Part shown: piece by piece, positions 1-10,899 of the stretch
Numbering within the stretch: the first letter of the stretch is position 1
Layout of the letters: each line of letters starts with the position of its first letter
From: Okapia johnstoni
Taxonomy: Eukaryota > Chordata > Mammalia > Artiodactyla > Giraffidae
Reading direction: 5' to 3'
Assembly: GCA_024291935.2 (NCBI GenBank)
Contig: CM044310.1
Coordinates: forward strand, 82,768,713 to 82,832,712
Length of the DNA: 64,000 nt
Program-made: the position numbers and the translations under genes
Notes under the pieces: generated by a model
Told to the model about the DNA's origin: nothing
Seen by the model: only the letters and a program-made list of their open reading frames with translations
Databases searched by the model: none

Positions 1-30
1 TCTTAACCAGTGAACTGCCAGGGAACTCCT
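1..30 (-). mobile_element. CHR-type SINE, 3' margin only
   Basis: The first 30 bases read as the end of a minus-oriented CHR SINE, with the 'cttaaccag-tgaactgccagggaa' signature seen at the ends of the copies at 25.7 and 28.5 kb. The rest lies outside the window. Confidence 0.7.
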
Positions 31-1084
31 CCTTGCAGGGTTATTAATACGTCTGTCTTAGAAGGAAAGTTCTTAAGGATCAGAGGGAGGATGAAACTTT
101 CTTGAAGACATCCAGCCAGGTGGTGGACCCAGAACACAAACCCAGAGGCGCATGACTCCCAAGTGCTGTGGCCATGACTGGATCAGTCCACTCGGGAAGT
201 GGGATCCTCATTCCCCGTCTCTCCCTCGTGAACCAGCTGGAGGGTGAGGTAAACAGCAAAGCTGAATGAGGCACCAGCAAGGGGTCTGCATTCACCTCAG
301 CCCATTCAGGGTTTCCCACTAATATCTGCTGGTGAGCCAGGCTGGAGAATGCTTGACAGATGAGGTTTTTGATGGTCCCAGGAAAGTCTAGAGGGAACTT
401 GGGACGTGTCTGAATTCTAGGAAAGACTGGGGAGAAAATTGCAGCTGGGTTTGTCGGTTCTCTAGGAGGGGCAGTGACTGGACATCTGGGAGCAGGAAGG
501 TCCTCTGTTGTTAGGCCACTGATGATTTGATCACAAATGGCAGCTCTGAAAGTGCCCAGAAGGAGTAGGGGCATAAGAGAAGTTATCAGAGAGCATCCCT
601 GCCCTCCAGAAACTAGGAGCAGGGAGAAGCCATGGAGTGATTAGAGAGTATTCTGAGAAGTATATGCGGGAGTAATATAAAATGTTATAAAATCCTAGAC
701 ACAACTGGCATTGTGAAGAGAAAGAGACTGGAAATCAGAGTAGTCTGGGAGGGCTTCCTGGAGGAGGTGAGACTTAATCAGGACCTTAGAGGAGAGAGTA
801 TGTTAGCCAAGACTCTGAGCTGTAAAGGTCAGAAATCTCATTAAAGCAAAATTTAAAAAAAAAAGAAAATTGGTGGTGGAGGTGGTTCGTATAATCCAGA
901 AGCTCAGAGTAAAGCATATGGACCCAGTTGCTCCAACAATGTGATCTGAGTTCTGTTTCTATCTGTCCATTTCTTAGCTTTGCATCCCTCTGGGTTGATA
1001 TCATTGCCCATATGGGGCTGGAAAGGTGCCCCTGGTAGCTCCAGGTTGCAAGGTCCTTATACCTTGTGCCTGGAAATATCCCCA
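31..1084. other. Non-coding stretch with a weak L2-like part
   Basis: No gene is seen. About 580-800 resembles a mammalian-wide L2-type relic, with a 'gggcttcctggaggaggtgag' phrase common to such copies. An A-rich tract lies at 853-866. The frame at 80-574 on the minus strand has no recognisable domain and is taken as chance. Confidence 0.4.
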
Positions 1085-1124
1085 TGGGATTTTAATTTGT
1101 GGAGGTGACTGAGTGACGACATGA

Positions 1125-1560
1125 AGAGGTCTTTGCCACTGAAAGATGTTTATTGCTTACAATTCCCAAGAAGAGGAGCCTGCCTCACCACACAGCCACA
1201 GAGAGAAGCACTATTTTGATTGAGAGTCAGAAGAAGTGGGGGGCGAGTCCAGGCCAGAACTTTTACTGGGTTTTTTTCAGGAAAAGCAGGGCAGAGAAAC
1301 AGTTTGAGATTGGCTAGTCTGAATAATCCTCATGACTCTGGGGTGTGGGAGTGGTCCCTGGTTTCTGGTATTTGGCCCTGGGTTGTTTTAGGGCAGGGGT
1401 AATGTTGCCTTGGTGGGTGAGAGTTTGATGAAGGAGGTGGTTGGAGGGTATGGAGTTGGGATTGGTTGGGTGTATATTGCAATACCTGTCCACAGGTGAG
1501 TTGTTTATTATCTCTAGGAATTAGCCTTGGGAGAGACAGTCCCTCCACAGTCAGAGGCCA
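1125..1560 (-). repeat. Possible degenerate solo LTR
   Basis: Read on the minus strand, this stretch ends in a G/C-rich 'ggctcctcttcttgggaattg' segment followed by AATAAA (plus-strand tttatt at 1149-1154). That is the layout of an R/U5 region in an endogenous retroviral LTR. No coding remnant, primer-binding site or partner LTR is visible. The call is tentative; it could be another old repeat. Confidence 0.3.
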
Positions 1561-1689
1561 GATGTATTCAATGCTGGAGTATCAAGAGTACAGAAAATAA
1601 GCACTTATAGTTAATATGGTTGGCTTTATAATGAATGGATGCCAAATAGTCAAGTATAGAATCTGAGAAAACATAGGTGGGAGCAGCTC

Positions 1690-1935
1690 CTTTTCAAATT
1701 TTTAAAATTACTTTAAAACAATTTTAAAGGTTTCATTCCATTTATAGTTATCACAAAATATTGGCTATATTCCGTGTGTTATACAATACATTTACATAGC
1801 CTGTCTTATGCACAATATTTTGTACCTGCCACTCCCCAGTCCCTGTATTGCCCCTCTCTCCCCTCCACACCAGCAACCACTAGTTTCTTCTCTGTATCTG
1901 TGAGTGGAGCAGTTTTTTCTTGATAACAAATGAGG
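1690..1935 (-). mobile_element. L1 3' end (mammalian L1M type)
   Basis: An A/T-rich start is followed by 'tatagttatcacaaaatattggc', 'gtgttatacaatacat' and a pyrimidine-rich run. This is the usual reverse complement of an old L1 3' UTR. No coding part remains and no target-site duplication is clear. Confidence 0.6.
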
Positions 1936-2650
1936 CTGAGGCCCTCAACCCAAGATGAATAGGAGTTGGTGGATAAATACCCCACTCCCTTGCCCTCCGG
2001 TGCGTGTAGCTTGCTCACTGCTACATCTGCACTGGCTTCCTTCCTATCCTTCTGTCAGTTCCCCCTTCCCCTCCCAGGGCTTCCTGGGTTCATCTCTAAC
2101 TGCGTGCACTCAAATTTTTAGCACAGGGGCGGCTTATGGGAGAAACCCAGCCTAAGACAGATGCCCCTAAACTCCCAGGGTGGTTCTCATTCATTCCAGG
2201 GAGCAGGGGTTGGGGTGGAGCCTGCAGACTCCATGACTCAGCCAGCAGCCAGCCAGCGGCACCAGGCCAGCCCCTGCACCCGATCTCTTGTGTGCGCCCA
2301 GTGGCTTGGTGAATGGTAGGTCTTCCATGTCTCATTCCTTTTCTTCCCTCCTCATGAGTCAAAGCACTCTCTGCTCAGGGCGACAACTCTCAAAGCTGAC
2401 AGCTTTCTCACTTCTCCACGTTCCTCTCAAACGTTTCCTCATCTCTTATAGACTGAAGTGGGTGATGGGCGATACTCATAGGACTTATTAAGTCACCTCA
2501 TCGGGAGTCTGAAGACTCTAGAAGAAGAGCATCCTACTCCTCTTCTATAGATTATGGAGGTACTTATCACCTATTGTGTGAGAGCTTAGCTCTGGGGCTT
2601 CGGTTAGGGAGAAAAGTCCCATTTGCCAGCTTGTTTCAAAGTATAGCTGA
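1936..2650. other. Unique non-coding stretch
   Basis: Moderate-GC sequence without a recognised repeat or gene. The short frames on both strands share no domain and overlap in conflicting phases. Confidence 0.4.
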
Positions 2651-2654
2651 TGTT

Positions 2655-3485
2655 TCTTTGACCATAATGGCCTGAAACTAGAAATCAGCTACAGGAAAAG
2701 AGATGAGAAAAAAATGATTGCATGGGGACTAAAAAACATGCTACTAAAAAACCAATGAGTCAATGAGGAAATCAAAAAGGCAAATAAAAAAATACTTGAG
2801 ACAAATGACAATGAAACACAACCATACAAAATCTCTGGGATGCAGCAAAAGCGTTCTTAGAGGAAAGTTTATAGCGATGCACGCTTTCCTCAAAAAACAA
2901 GAAAAATCTCAAATAAACAACCTAAACTACCACCTAAAAAAATTAGACAGGGAAAAACAAACAAAGTGTAAAGTCAGCAGAAGGAAGGAGATAATAAAGA
3001 TCAGAGAGGAAATAAATAAAATAGAGATGAGAAAAAACCATAGAAAAATACCAATAAAACAAGTGCTGATTCTTTGAAAGGGTAAACAAAATTGACAAGC
3101 CAAAGTATAACTGATGGACCTACACCTTCCATATAACCTGGCTGTCCCACCACTGGGTGTGTTCCCAAAAGAAATGTGATCACGTGTTTGCCAAAAGGCA
3201 CACACAAGAATGTCCGTGGCAGCACTATTCCAAAAAGAGCACAAAACTGGAAAGAAACCAACATCCATAAACAGTGGGGAGTAAAAAAGGTAACTACCTT
3301 GTGATACAAGCATACATGGAACACCACACAGCAACGAGAACCAGTAAACCACTAACTCACTTGACAACATGGATGAAATTCAAACTCACAGACGCAGTGC
3401 TGAACCAAAGAAGGTTCAACAGACACAGGGGAAGACCTACTGCATGATTCCACTTGTGCAATGCCCAAGACCACACCAAATTAAC
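2655..3485 (+). mobile_element. L1 fragment: ORF2 piece joined to 3' end
   Basis: 2655-3095 matches the L1 ORF2 stretch between the endonuclease and reverse transcriptase domains. From about 3100 the text jumps to L1 3'-terminal sequence ('caagaatgtccgtggcagcac', 'aactggaaagaaaccaaca'). The reverse transcriptase part is missing, so this is an internally deleted or rearranged L1M copy. Confidence 0.7.
2763..3077 (+). pseudogene. L1 ORF2 fragment (between EN and RT domains)
   Basis: A frame of 104 codons is rich in Lys and Glu. It carries the phrases SVLRGKFIAMHAFLKKQEKS and SRRKEIIKIREEINKIE, typical of the linker region of LINE-1 ORF2p. In a working L1 this links the endonuclease to the reverse transcriptase. 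Here both catalytic domains are absent, the frame stops at 3077, and the DNA then skips to the L1 3' end. It is a dead fragment with no expected product. Recognition rests on the phrase pattern only. Confidence 0.7.
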
Positions 3486-4449
3486 CCATGGTGTAGAAGT
3501 CAGGCTCATGCTAGTCTTTGAAAGGGGTGGGGCACGGCCTGGAATGGGCTACCAGGGGAGCTCCTTGGAGAGCTGGTTGTGGTCTCTTTCTTGATCTGGA
3601 GGCTGGGTGGCTGAGCGTGTTCATATCATGAAAAGTAATCCCTTTCCACCTTCAGGATTTATGTCCGTCTATTATGTATGATACACCTCAATTTCTCTAT
3701 AAATATGATGACACCATCCCAATCGAAATCTGCTGAGGACATGCTGGGCCTGATAGGGGAGGAAAGAGATTGCATTCTGAAGGAGCTGCCTGAATTAGCC
3801 AGCGTTTACTAGCAGGAGTCACCTGGGATACGATTTCTCGTTGTTCAGTAGATGGGACCAGAACAGAAGACTGAATAAGCAAGAATTCATCGAATTGGGG
3901 CACTTTCTTGGAACACAGGGTTTAATACCCTGGCAAAGGCTCCAGGATATGGGGCAAACTCAATGCCAAGAGGGCTTTTAGAAACCTAGAGATGACAATG
4001 GCCCATGCTAAAGTGAAGCTGAAATACCTGAGTTGCTCTGGAAGATGACCGAGGAAGGAAAAGACTGAGAGAGAGGAGCGGGCAGTTATTATGTGAAGCC
4101 AGAAGACCCACCAGAGAACTGTGTTGTCCTGGAGGATTCAGAGGACACAGCCTTCCTCAGTGACATTAAGAACACACTTCTGAGTGAGGCGGATGCCAGC
4201 ATCACTAAGAAACTTGGTGGTGGGTCTTCTCTGCAGACCAAGGCTGCTGGCAGGAGAGGTGGCTGCAGAATCGGGCTTGTTAGTAGTCATGAGGATGGTG
4301 GGCTCCTGAAGGACCAGAAGCCAGGGGGCTACAGTTATCAGAATGACTTGCAAATTCAGAAGGGCAGCCATGTGGCTTGATCTGCAGAACAGTGAGAAGG
4401 TGAACCGTAGAATGTGGTGTCCTTAGAGGCATAGTAGTCAGGCCACTTA
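3486..4449. other. Unclassified stretch with a 95-codon frame
   Basis: No repeat family is recognised. A plus frame at 4093-4380 codes for an acidic, Gly/Ser-rich peptide with phrases such as ENCVVLEDSEDTAF and LGGGSSLQTKAAGRRGGC. It has no domain I recognise and no clear promoter or polyadenylation context. It may be an old retroelement gag-like remnant, a decayed exon or chance. Confidence 0.3.
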
Positions 4450-4551
4450 TAAGGCTGCTTCTTATGCTCAGTCACTCAGTTGTGTCTGACTCTTTGTGAC
4501 CCCGTGAACTGTAGATGGCCAGGCTCCTCTGTCCTCTAAGGCTGCTTCTTA
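4450..4551 (-). mobile_element. Severely truncated Bov-A SINE with exact 15-bp TSD
   Basis: A 72-bp Bov-A tail (4465-4536; 'gctcagtcactcagttgtg') is flanked by the exact direct repeat taaggctgcttctta at 4450-4464 and 4537-4551. The duplication proves an L1-type retrotransposition event that stopped very early. Confidence 0.85.
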
Positions 4552-6173
4552 GTGTCTGCAAACAGAAGAAGGTAAAGTGGAGGAAAGATCTGGAGGTCTT
4601 CTGCTTCCAGCCAAGATGGAGTTGCAAGGTTCAGATTTGCTCTTGTATGTGAAACAATCAAAAGTGGACAAAATACATGAAACAATAATTTGCAAGACAC
4701 TGGACTTTAGGCAATGAAGAAGAGCCCCCTCCCACCCCCCAGAAGAAAAAGGGGAAGCAAATAAGGTGTGTCCTATGGTTGCCCCATTTACCTACCTAGG
4801 GAGAGTTTCCAGGTCATGCAGGAAGGGTGAAGTCAGATAGACCCCTGAATTGAAAAGGCAGAGTCTGGGAAGACAACGCCACCTAGAGTTTGCAGGACTG
4901 AATACTGGAGAAGAGAGAGCTACGCGGAAAAGACTCACTTTCCAAATACTACATGAATACTAAAGAAATTATTCAGCAGAGGACAGCTTAGCACACATGA
5001 TGGTTGGACGCCTAACAGATACATAAAGAATCTAAGAAAACACAATTGGAGCACCCTGGGAGCAGCTCCTTCTTGATAGCTCAGTGAGGCAGAGTCGTCT
5101 GATTGATCAAGCCTAGAGATGTGCCCACCCCTGGGAGGCCAGGTGAACCCCACCTGGAACACAGGAGCTGTGATGGTTGGGAGGGATGATATTGGTTGGA
5201 AGCCCCAAATCCAGTGGAGAGAAAAGAGTCAGTTTTGGGAAGGTTGAGGGGCAGGGGCATTTGCATACACAAGCTAACCACACCAGTCCCCTTCCATCTG
5301 GAAGGGTGTTTATAGGGGTGAATTCCTAGTCCAGGGGTGAGTCTGCCTTCTCTACCTGCAATATTTCAACCAGCACAACTGTCCAGGGACTCGAGAAAGG
5401 CCTGATCCATAGGCATGGAATCCCACACAATATAGCATCTCCCCTGGGGATGGACACACTTCCTAGTGGAGAAGGTGTGAGATTGTGCCTATGATCATGG
5501 TGTCACATACCACATTGTTCAGAAACAGCTGCGTTACAGAATATTAGCATGGCCCTCTAAATGCACAGTGTGCCAGCTTGGAGGCAAGGATGGGGTGCCC
5601 TCTTGGTTCTCTTGGATGTTATATATGTATTAAATCAGAGATGTCTATATGACATTGGGTCCCCTATAGGGAAAATACACCAACCCAGGAAGCAAGGGAT
5701 GGAGGCAAGAGGGACTTCACTTAGCATCAATCCCAACGACCCACCAGGGGACTTCGTGCTTCTCATCCCCCCAACTCTGGACTTTGCGGGATTCAAGGTT
5801 CTGGCTCCCCAAGGGATACATTCTTGCCAAGGGACACAGCAAGAGTTCCACTGAATTACAAGCTATAACTGCCAGAAGGGTGCTTTGGACACCTTTTGTC
5901 CAGGGCCATTGGGGAAATTGACCTTGTCACCAAGAAGGGCTAGGGCTGCTGTTATACAATGGGGACAGAGAGGAATGTGTGTGGACACAGGTGACCCCAC
6001 TTACGTGCCTCTCATTATGCCTTTGCCCCACTGTAACTATGACTGACATGTGCAGCAACCCCAGCATGAGAAATGCTTGATTACCAAGGGCCCAGACTCC
6101 TCAGCAATGAAGGGTGGAGGCACACCACCGAGTAAGTCTCAGAACTGCCAAGGATGGAGGGAATTTGGAAAGG
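4552..6173. other. Unique non-coding stretch
   Basis: 1.6 kb without a recognised gene or young repeat. Frames at 4935-5281 (minus) and 5561-5854 (plus) lack domains. Composition is neutral, with no CpG cluster. Confidence 0.4.
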
Positions 6174-6393
6174 ACGGTGGAGGAGGTGGTAAAGAACCTG
6201 CCTACTGATGCAGGAGACCATGAGACTTGGGTTCGATCTCTGGGTGGGAAGATCCCCTGGAGGAGGGCATGGCAACCTACTCCAGTATTCTTGCTTGGAG
6301 ACTTCCATAGACAGAGGAGCCTGGTGGGCTATAGTCTATAGGGTCGCACAGAGTCGGACACGACTGAAGCAGCTTAGCACACACATGCCCACA
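6174..6393 (+). mobile_element. Bov-tA SINE
   Basis: It has the tRNA-like head ('gtggtaaagaacc', B-box-like 'gggttcgatctctgg') followed by the Bov-A body and the end 'gagtcggacacgactgaag'. The copy is nearly full length. It is non-coding; the frames in it are shadows shared by all Bov-tA copies. Confidence 0.9.
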
Positions 6394-6455
6394 TAGTGAA
6401 GGAGGGAGAGGGTCAGTGCCATTTACAGACTTGATACCAACCCCAGTGTTCAGGA

Positions 6456-6663
6456 CTGTAGTTCAAGGGTCCCCAACCTCCGGGATCTAATGCCTGATGA
6501 TCTGAGGTGGAGCTGATATTATAATAATAGAAATAAAGTGCACAGTAAATGTGATGCTCTTGATTCATTGTGAAACATCCCCCATCCCCTCAGTCCATGG
6601 AAAAATTGTCATCCATGAAACCAGTCCCTGGTCCCAAAAATGCTGGGGACTGCTGCTGTAGTT
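6456..6663. mobile_element. hAT-like DNA transposon remnant with 8-bp TSD
   Basis: The element spans 6464-6655. Its ends are imperfect inverted repeats (caagggtccccaac against cagcagtccccagc on the other strand, 10 of 14 identical). Exact 8-bp direct repeats ctgtagtt lie at 6456-6463 and 6656-6663. An 8-bp duplication fits the hAT superfamily. There is no transposase, so it is non-autonomous. The exact family was not assigned. Confidence 0.65.
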
Positions 6664-6665
6664 CA

Positions 6666-7190
6666 TCCTACTTTCTTCCCCCTTCTAAGTGTCCCCTTAG
6701 GAAGAGAGGTCTATGGCACATCTAGGGGAGCTGCTCTCTGAACATGCATGGAGAAATGGATCACTATTGGGGGGCAGTGCTGGCCGTGGAGGTGCCTTGT
6801 TCAGCTCTCTCCATGAGGGGCCCTCCACCTGTCACGTGGTAAGATCCACTATGGCTCTCATGTTGAGCCCAGGCTAACTCAGACTTGCTGTGATGGAGCA
6901 TGTCTTGGGTTCTAGAGCTGGACCATTTCTACACCATGTACATGCTGCTTTGTGCAGCTCCTACCCATGGACCTGACTGAGACTTTCTAGAGCTTTCTCA
7001 GAACTCCATTGCAGGCTGTGACTCTTCTTACACAAGCCCTCCTTCCCGCTCTCCTTTCTCAGGTGTCAGACCTGCATCACAGTCCAAAGATTCCCCACTT
7101 CCTCCTGCTCCAGCACTATGCCCAGTAAATCTCCACTCTTGTCTAGACATCTGCTTCTTGGCAGACCCAGTTGACATGCCTTTTCTGCCC
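6666..7190. other. Unique non-coding stretch
   Basis: No gene or clear repeat; the sequence has neutral composition and several short polypyrimidine runs. Confidence 0.4.
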
Positions 7191-7194
7191 ATCC

Positions 7195-7445
7195 TGCCTT
7201 AAACATGTTCTCTTCTGTATATCTGCACTCCAGGCTTCTCTTTTTGCCCTTTCATGGGACTGATCTGAATGTGTGATGCTTTATATTGGGATGTGCTTGT
7301 TCATGGTCTGCCTCTCCCTTTGGACTGTGAAATGCTTGCAGGTGATGTGCTTTGAAGGATCTTTGTAGAGTTCACTGCAATGCCCCAGTGCCTGGCACGT
7401 GACAGATATTCTAGAGATACTTGTTAAATGAATGCTTAATAGGTG
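7195..7445 (+). mobile_element. L2 LINE 3' end
   Basis: It has the L2 terminal layout: a pyrimidine-rich segment, then 'gactgtgaaatgcttgcag', 'cagtgcctggcacgtgaca' and a 'gttaaatgaatg' tail. It is old and non-coding. Confidence 0.6.
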
Positions 7446-8306
7446 ATGGGAAAATTGAAGCAGCATTAAACCTATAAAAATGCTTTGGAGAATACTAAAT
7501 ATTCCATTTTTTCAGAAGTGCCTGCTTATGACCTGGGGTTATTTCCAATGCTGGTCATTGGAGTCTCTCACTGAGAGTGTTTGGAGCAGATGACCACTCC
7601 CAGTACAGGCAGACACAGACGTATCCTAGCTGCATCTCACCCAAAGCTAGATACAAGTTCTTAAGGTCAGGGTGATGAGCCATCGTCTGGCTGGAGTGGG
7701 CACTATTGTCACATTCCCCTTTGAAAAGCATCTCACTGGGATAAACACTGAATGGGGTGTTTATCTTCAGAATGTGAGATGTATGAAGTGCTGTAATTAA
7801 ACCAGCAGGGGTGGGGACGGAGCGTTAGCTCCAAATGGTTTCTTTGAAGATGAAAGTCATTAGATTTCAATGAAAATCTAGGATGCAGCATCCCACCAAC
7901 ACAAGAATATTTAACCTACATCCTAGAGTGGGGCAAGTGATTGATAGTATGATTGATAATAACTTGATTGCAGTAATTGCGAAGGGGGAACTTGAAAATG
8001 GCTAGATTAACACAAAGCAGGCAATGAGTCGAATTTTCTTAGAATGTTGAAGTTTCTCCACATCCTTTTTTTTTTTTTTTGGCTAGGAAAATGCTGCAGT
8101 CACTCTGTAAGTGAGCAATCTAGGAACTGGAAAGTCATAGAAGCTCACCCAAACAAACCATCCAGAGAAAACACAGCCAGCGTGTCCTGCCAATAAACCT
8201 CTATGATTGGAGATCCCCAACCACCTGATGGATAATTGTGCCATCCCGAGCACTGATTTTTCTCTGCTGAGGCAGCCTCTGTTGGCATCTTCCTACCCAC
8301 AGTGAT
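7446..8306. other. Unique stretch, partly conserved-looking
   Basis: No gene or young repeat is seen. About 7730-8050 is AT-rich with homeodomain-like and GATA-like words (taattaaa, ttgataat, ttgcagtaattgcg). This could be a weak regulatory block. A T-tract lies at 8067-8081. Confidence 0.3.
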
Positions 8307-8600
8307 TTGTTCAGTTGTTGTTGTTCAGTTGCTCAGTCATGTCTGACTCTTTGCAACCCCATGGACTGCAGCACACCAGGCTTCCCCATCCTTCACTAAC
8401 TCCTGGAATTTGCTCAGATTCATGTCCATGATGAGTCAGTGATGCCATCCAACCATCTCATTCACTGTTGCCCTCTTCTCCTCCTACCCTCGAACTTTCC
8501 CAACGTCAGGGTCTTTACCAATGAGTCAGCTCTTTGCATCAGGTGACCAAAGTATTGGAGCTTCAGCTTCAGCATCAGTCCGTCCAATAAATTGTTCAGT
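8307..8600 (-). mobile_element. BovB LINE 3'-end copy
   Basis: Reverse-oriented BovB tail of about 276 bp, 5'-truncated, with the same body as the 3' parts of the longer copies at 12.0 and 47.9 kb. A short direct repeat ttgttcagt lies at 8307-8315 and 8592-8600. Confidence 0.85.
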
Positions 8601-8876
8601 GCATGCCTCTAACTTCCTGCTGAAGTGTCTCTCTGCCTACCTGGCAACCTTTCTCAGCTGAGCCCAGGGCAGACCAGAGTGCCAGAGAGTTACTGCCCCC
8701 AGAGCAGCGCTCTACCAGAGACGCATGGGAGTCAATGTTCGTGCTCTCAGCTTCCTCCCAGTTCAGTGAACAGCTCTGAGGGGTGCTCTGTGCAGTCTCC
8801 TGGAAGACCCCAGAGGCCTGAGTTCCTGTGGCCTCGTAAATGCATGGTGAATTTCTTTCCTTATTCTCCATTGTTG
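8601..8876. other. Short unique spacer between BovB and Bov-tA
   Basis: Frames run across this segment on both strands but have no domain. No repeat is recognised. Confidence 0.4.
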
Positions 8877-9111
8877 CTTCTCAAGATTGTGTTCATGCTC
8901 AGTCGCTAAGTCGTGTCCGACTCTTTTGCGACCCCATGGACTATACCCCACCAGATTCCTCTGTCCATGGAATTCCCCAGGTAAGAATACTGGAGTGGGT
9001 TACCATTTACTTCTCCAGGGGATCTTCCTGACCCAGAGATCAAACTCACGTCTCCCACAGAGGCACGCAGATTCTTTACCACTGAGCCACCTGGGAAACC
9101 CTTCTTAGGAT
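8877..9111 (-). mobile_element. Bov-tA SINE
   Basis: Near full-length reversed copy, from 'ctcagtcgctaagtcgtg' to the head 'ctgagccacctgggaaac'. Direct repeats cttctcaagat (8877-8887) and cttcttaggat (9101-9111) match at 9 of 11 positions and mark the target site. Confidence 0.9.
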
Positions 9112-9480
9112 CATGTACAAATAAATGATCTGTTCCCTAATGTTTGTCTCAGGGTCTGCTTCAAGGGGAACCGAAAATAAAATAATAAGGGAGTGATCTC
9201 AGGGGTGAGAGGCTAAGTATTACTAACTGATTTAGCTGGGATGTTACCCCATCAGAAGGGATGCCAATCATAGTCCAGGCCTTACCTTCACCTTGCTGTG
9301 TGCGTGTGTATTGAAGAGTGGTAAAGGAAGGCAGGCAGAAAGCTGAGAAGTTACCTTCAAATGCCTAAAAGGAGAAGAGGGCCCTTTCTTCCCCCAACTC
9401 AAGCCTAAGACCAAAAGGGTGGGTGTGCAGCCCTTGGTGTTTTGTTTTTTAATTTTTTTCCTCTGAGTTAGTCGGGACAC
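9112..9480. other. Unique non-coding stretch
   Basis: No gene or recognised repeat. Confidence 0.4.
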
Positions 9481-9482
9481 TC

Positions 9483-9895
9483 AGAGTTGCAAGTGACAGT
9501 TTTGCAACTCAGGTTGACTTAAGCAGTAAAAAGAGCTTATGGTTTTTCTAACTGCAGAGGGAGTCGGACTTCAGGAACGGCTGGATACAGGCGCTCAGTG
9601 GTGTCAGTACTTTCTGTCTTTCTCTCAGTACCTCCATCTTTCCTCTGTTTCCCTTTTGTCCAGGTTCAGTTTCAGACAGTTTCTCTCTTTGAAGTGGTAA
9701 GATGGTTGCCGGTAGCTCTGCACACATCCTCACAACTGTCATCTCTTCTCTAATTGCTCCGAATGTTTCAGAAGTGAATCTACCCATAAACCAATCACTG
9801 GAGCCAGGGGGAAGGGAATGCTTGGGGCATGTGCCCTTCCCTGAAACTAGTGAGTATGGGCTTAGTCCCACTCAATTATGGAGATTGTAGTGAGA
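9483..9895 (+). repeat. Old interspersed repeat, family unassigned
   Basis: The order 'gagttgcaagtgacag', 'gacttaagcagtaaaaag', 'gcaagatggttgcc'-like, 'aaaccaatcactggagcc' also occurs in the copy at about 29.4-30.25 kb, and a piece recurs near 20.45 kb. That marks a dispersed ancient family. I do not name it. Confidence 0.5.
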
Positions 9896-10141
9896 AGGGA
9901 TGGTTTTGAAAGGAAAACTGAGATGTCTTTCCCAAAAGAAGAGGCTGATACTTTGGCCATAAACCACAGGAATCCACTACACACATCATGAAAATGATGT
10001 GACATTACAGAAAACTTTGGAAAAGGAAAAATAAAAATATTCACCTCTTACCTTATCACTGGAGTTCAACTATGGGTAATATTTTAAACTGAATTCCACC
10101 CACCTTCTTCCCTTTTAATGCATTTTAAACTTATGTATAAA
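9896..10141. other. Unique spacer
   Basis: Nothing recognised; AT-rich towards its end. Confidence 0.35.
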
Positions 10142-10292
10142 CACAGTGACATACAAAATTAACTCGATTGTGGTAATGATTTCATAATGTATATATATTT
10201 ATCAAATTGTCATATACACCTTAAATATATACAATTGAATTTGTCAGTTACACCTCAACAAAACTGGGGAAAAAAAACCCACAGTGACATAC
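10142..10292 (+). mobile_element. Truncated L1M 3' tail with exact 13-bp TSD
   Basis: 10155-10279 carries an L1M-type 3' UTR end ('accttaaatatatacaattg', 'gttacacctcaacaaaac') and an A-rich tail. The exact direct repeat cacagtgacatac at 10142-10154 and 10280-10292 bounds it. Confidence 0.75.
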
Positions 10293-10542
10293 TTTGATAT
10301 CTTGCTTTCTTTCCATTTAATGTTTCATTGCAAGTCTTTTTCCCGGGTTGTTAAAGATTCCTCATGGACATTATTCTTCATGATTGTATAAAAACAAAGA
10401 CCCTCCAGAACTGTGGTGGATGGCAAGCAGTGACGTTCCCAGCCCTGGAGGGATATGAACAGGATCTTCAAGCTACCAATCAGGGATGATGTGGAAGAGA
10501 ATCCTGTGGTGGGTGGAAGGTTGCAGGGCTTGGGGAATTTGT

Positions 10543-10630
10543 TGCTGTTATGCCGTCACTCAGTCGTATCCGACTCTTTGCGACCCCATGGACTGCAGCA
10601 CACCAGGCTTCCCTGTCCTTCACTTGGTCA
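10543..10630 (-). mobile_element. Short BovB 3'-end fragment
   Basis: It matches the reversed BovB terminus ('cactcagtcgtatccgactc' through 'cacaccaggcttccctgtcc') and breaks off after about 88 bp. Confidence 0.8.
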
Positions 10631-10899
10631 AACTGGGCAGCTCTCGCTGCAGTCACTGCCCTCTCTCCAGAGTCTGTCCCCTGAGGCCTGGCAGGTGCCA
10701 GGTGTATGGAAGGCCTGGAGACTGTGAATCACACTTTTGTCACTGCCTCCTGGCAACATCATAGCCAAGAGGCCTCCAGATCACCCGCTGTACCCCTTAC
10801 ACCAAACAGGGACTCTGAGGCTTGTGGGAATGTCTGGCTCCATAAGAAAACAGAACACCTCTTGAGACTTTTGGCCTCAACTCAGAGGCAGCTGTTTGG

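Noticed and set aside
2927..3370. A 147-codon minus frame with hydrophobic runs that looks membrane-like
   Set aside because: It is antisense to the L1 ORF2 fragment. Antisense of Lys/Asn-rich L1 sequence reads as Phe/Leu/Ile and mimics membrane segments.
6180..6260. tRNA-like A and B boxes in SINE heads (for example near 6190-6240), considered as tRNA genes
   Set aside because: They belong to the tRNA-derived heads of Bov-tA and CHR SINEs. No cloverleaf with an acceptor stem and anticodon arm is present.
8316..8591. Recurrent ~270-bp blocks at 8.3, 25.1 and 33.9 kb, first considered as a host segmental duplication
   Set aside because: Each has its own target-site duplication and matches the BovB 3' end, so they are independent retrotransposon insertions.
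8840..9108. Frames of 60-75 codons on both strands across the Bov-tA at 8.9 kb, with similar ones in most Bov-tA copies
   Set aside because: They are shadows of the SINE sequence: the same peptides recur at 13.7, 21.5, 27.2, 32.4, 36.8, 45.6 and other copies, in both directions.
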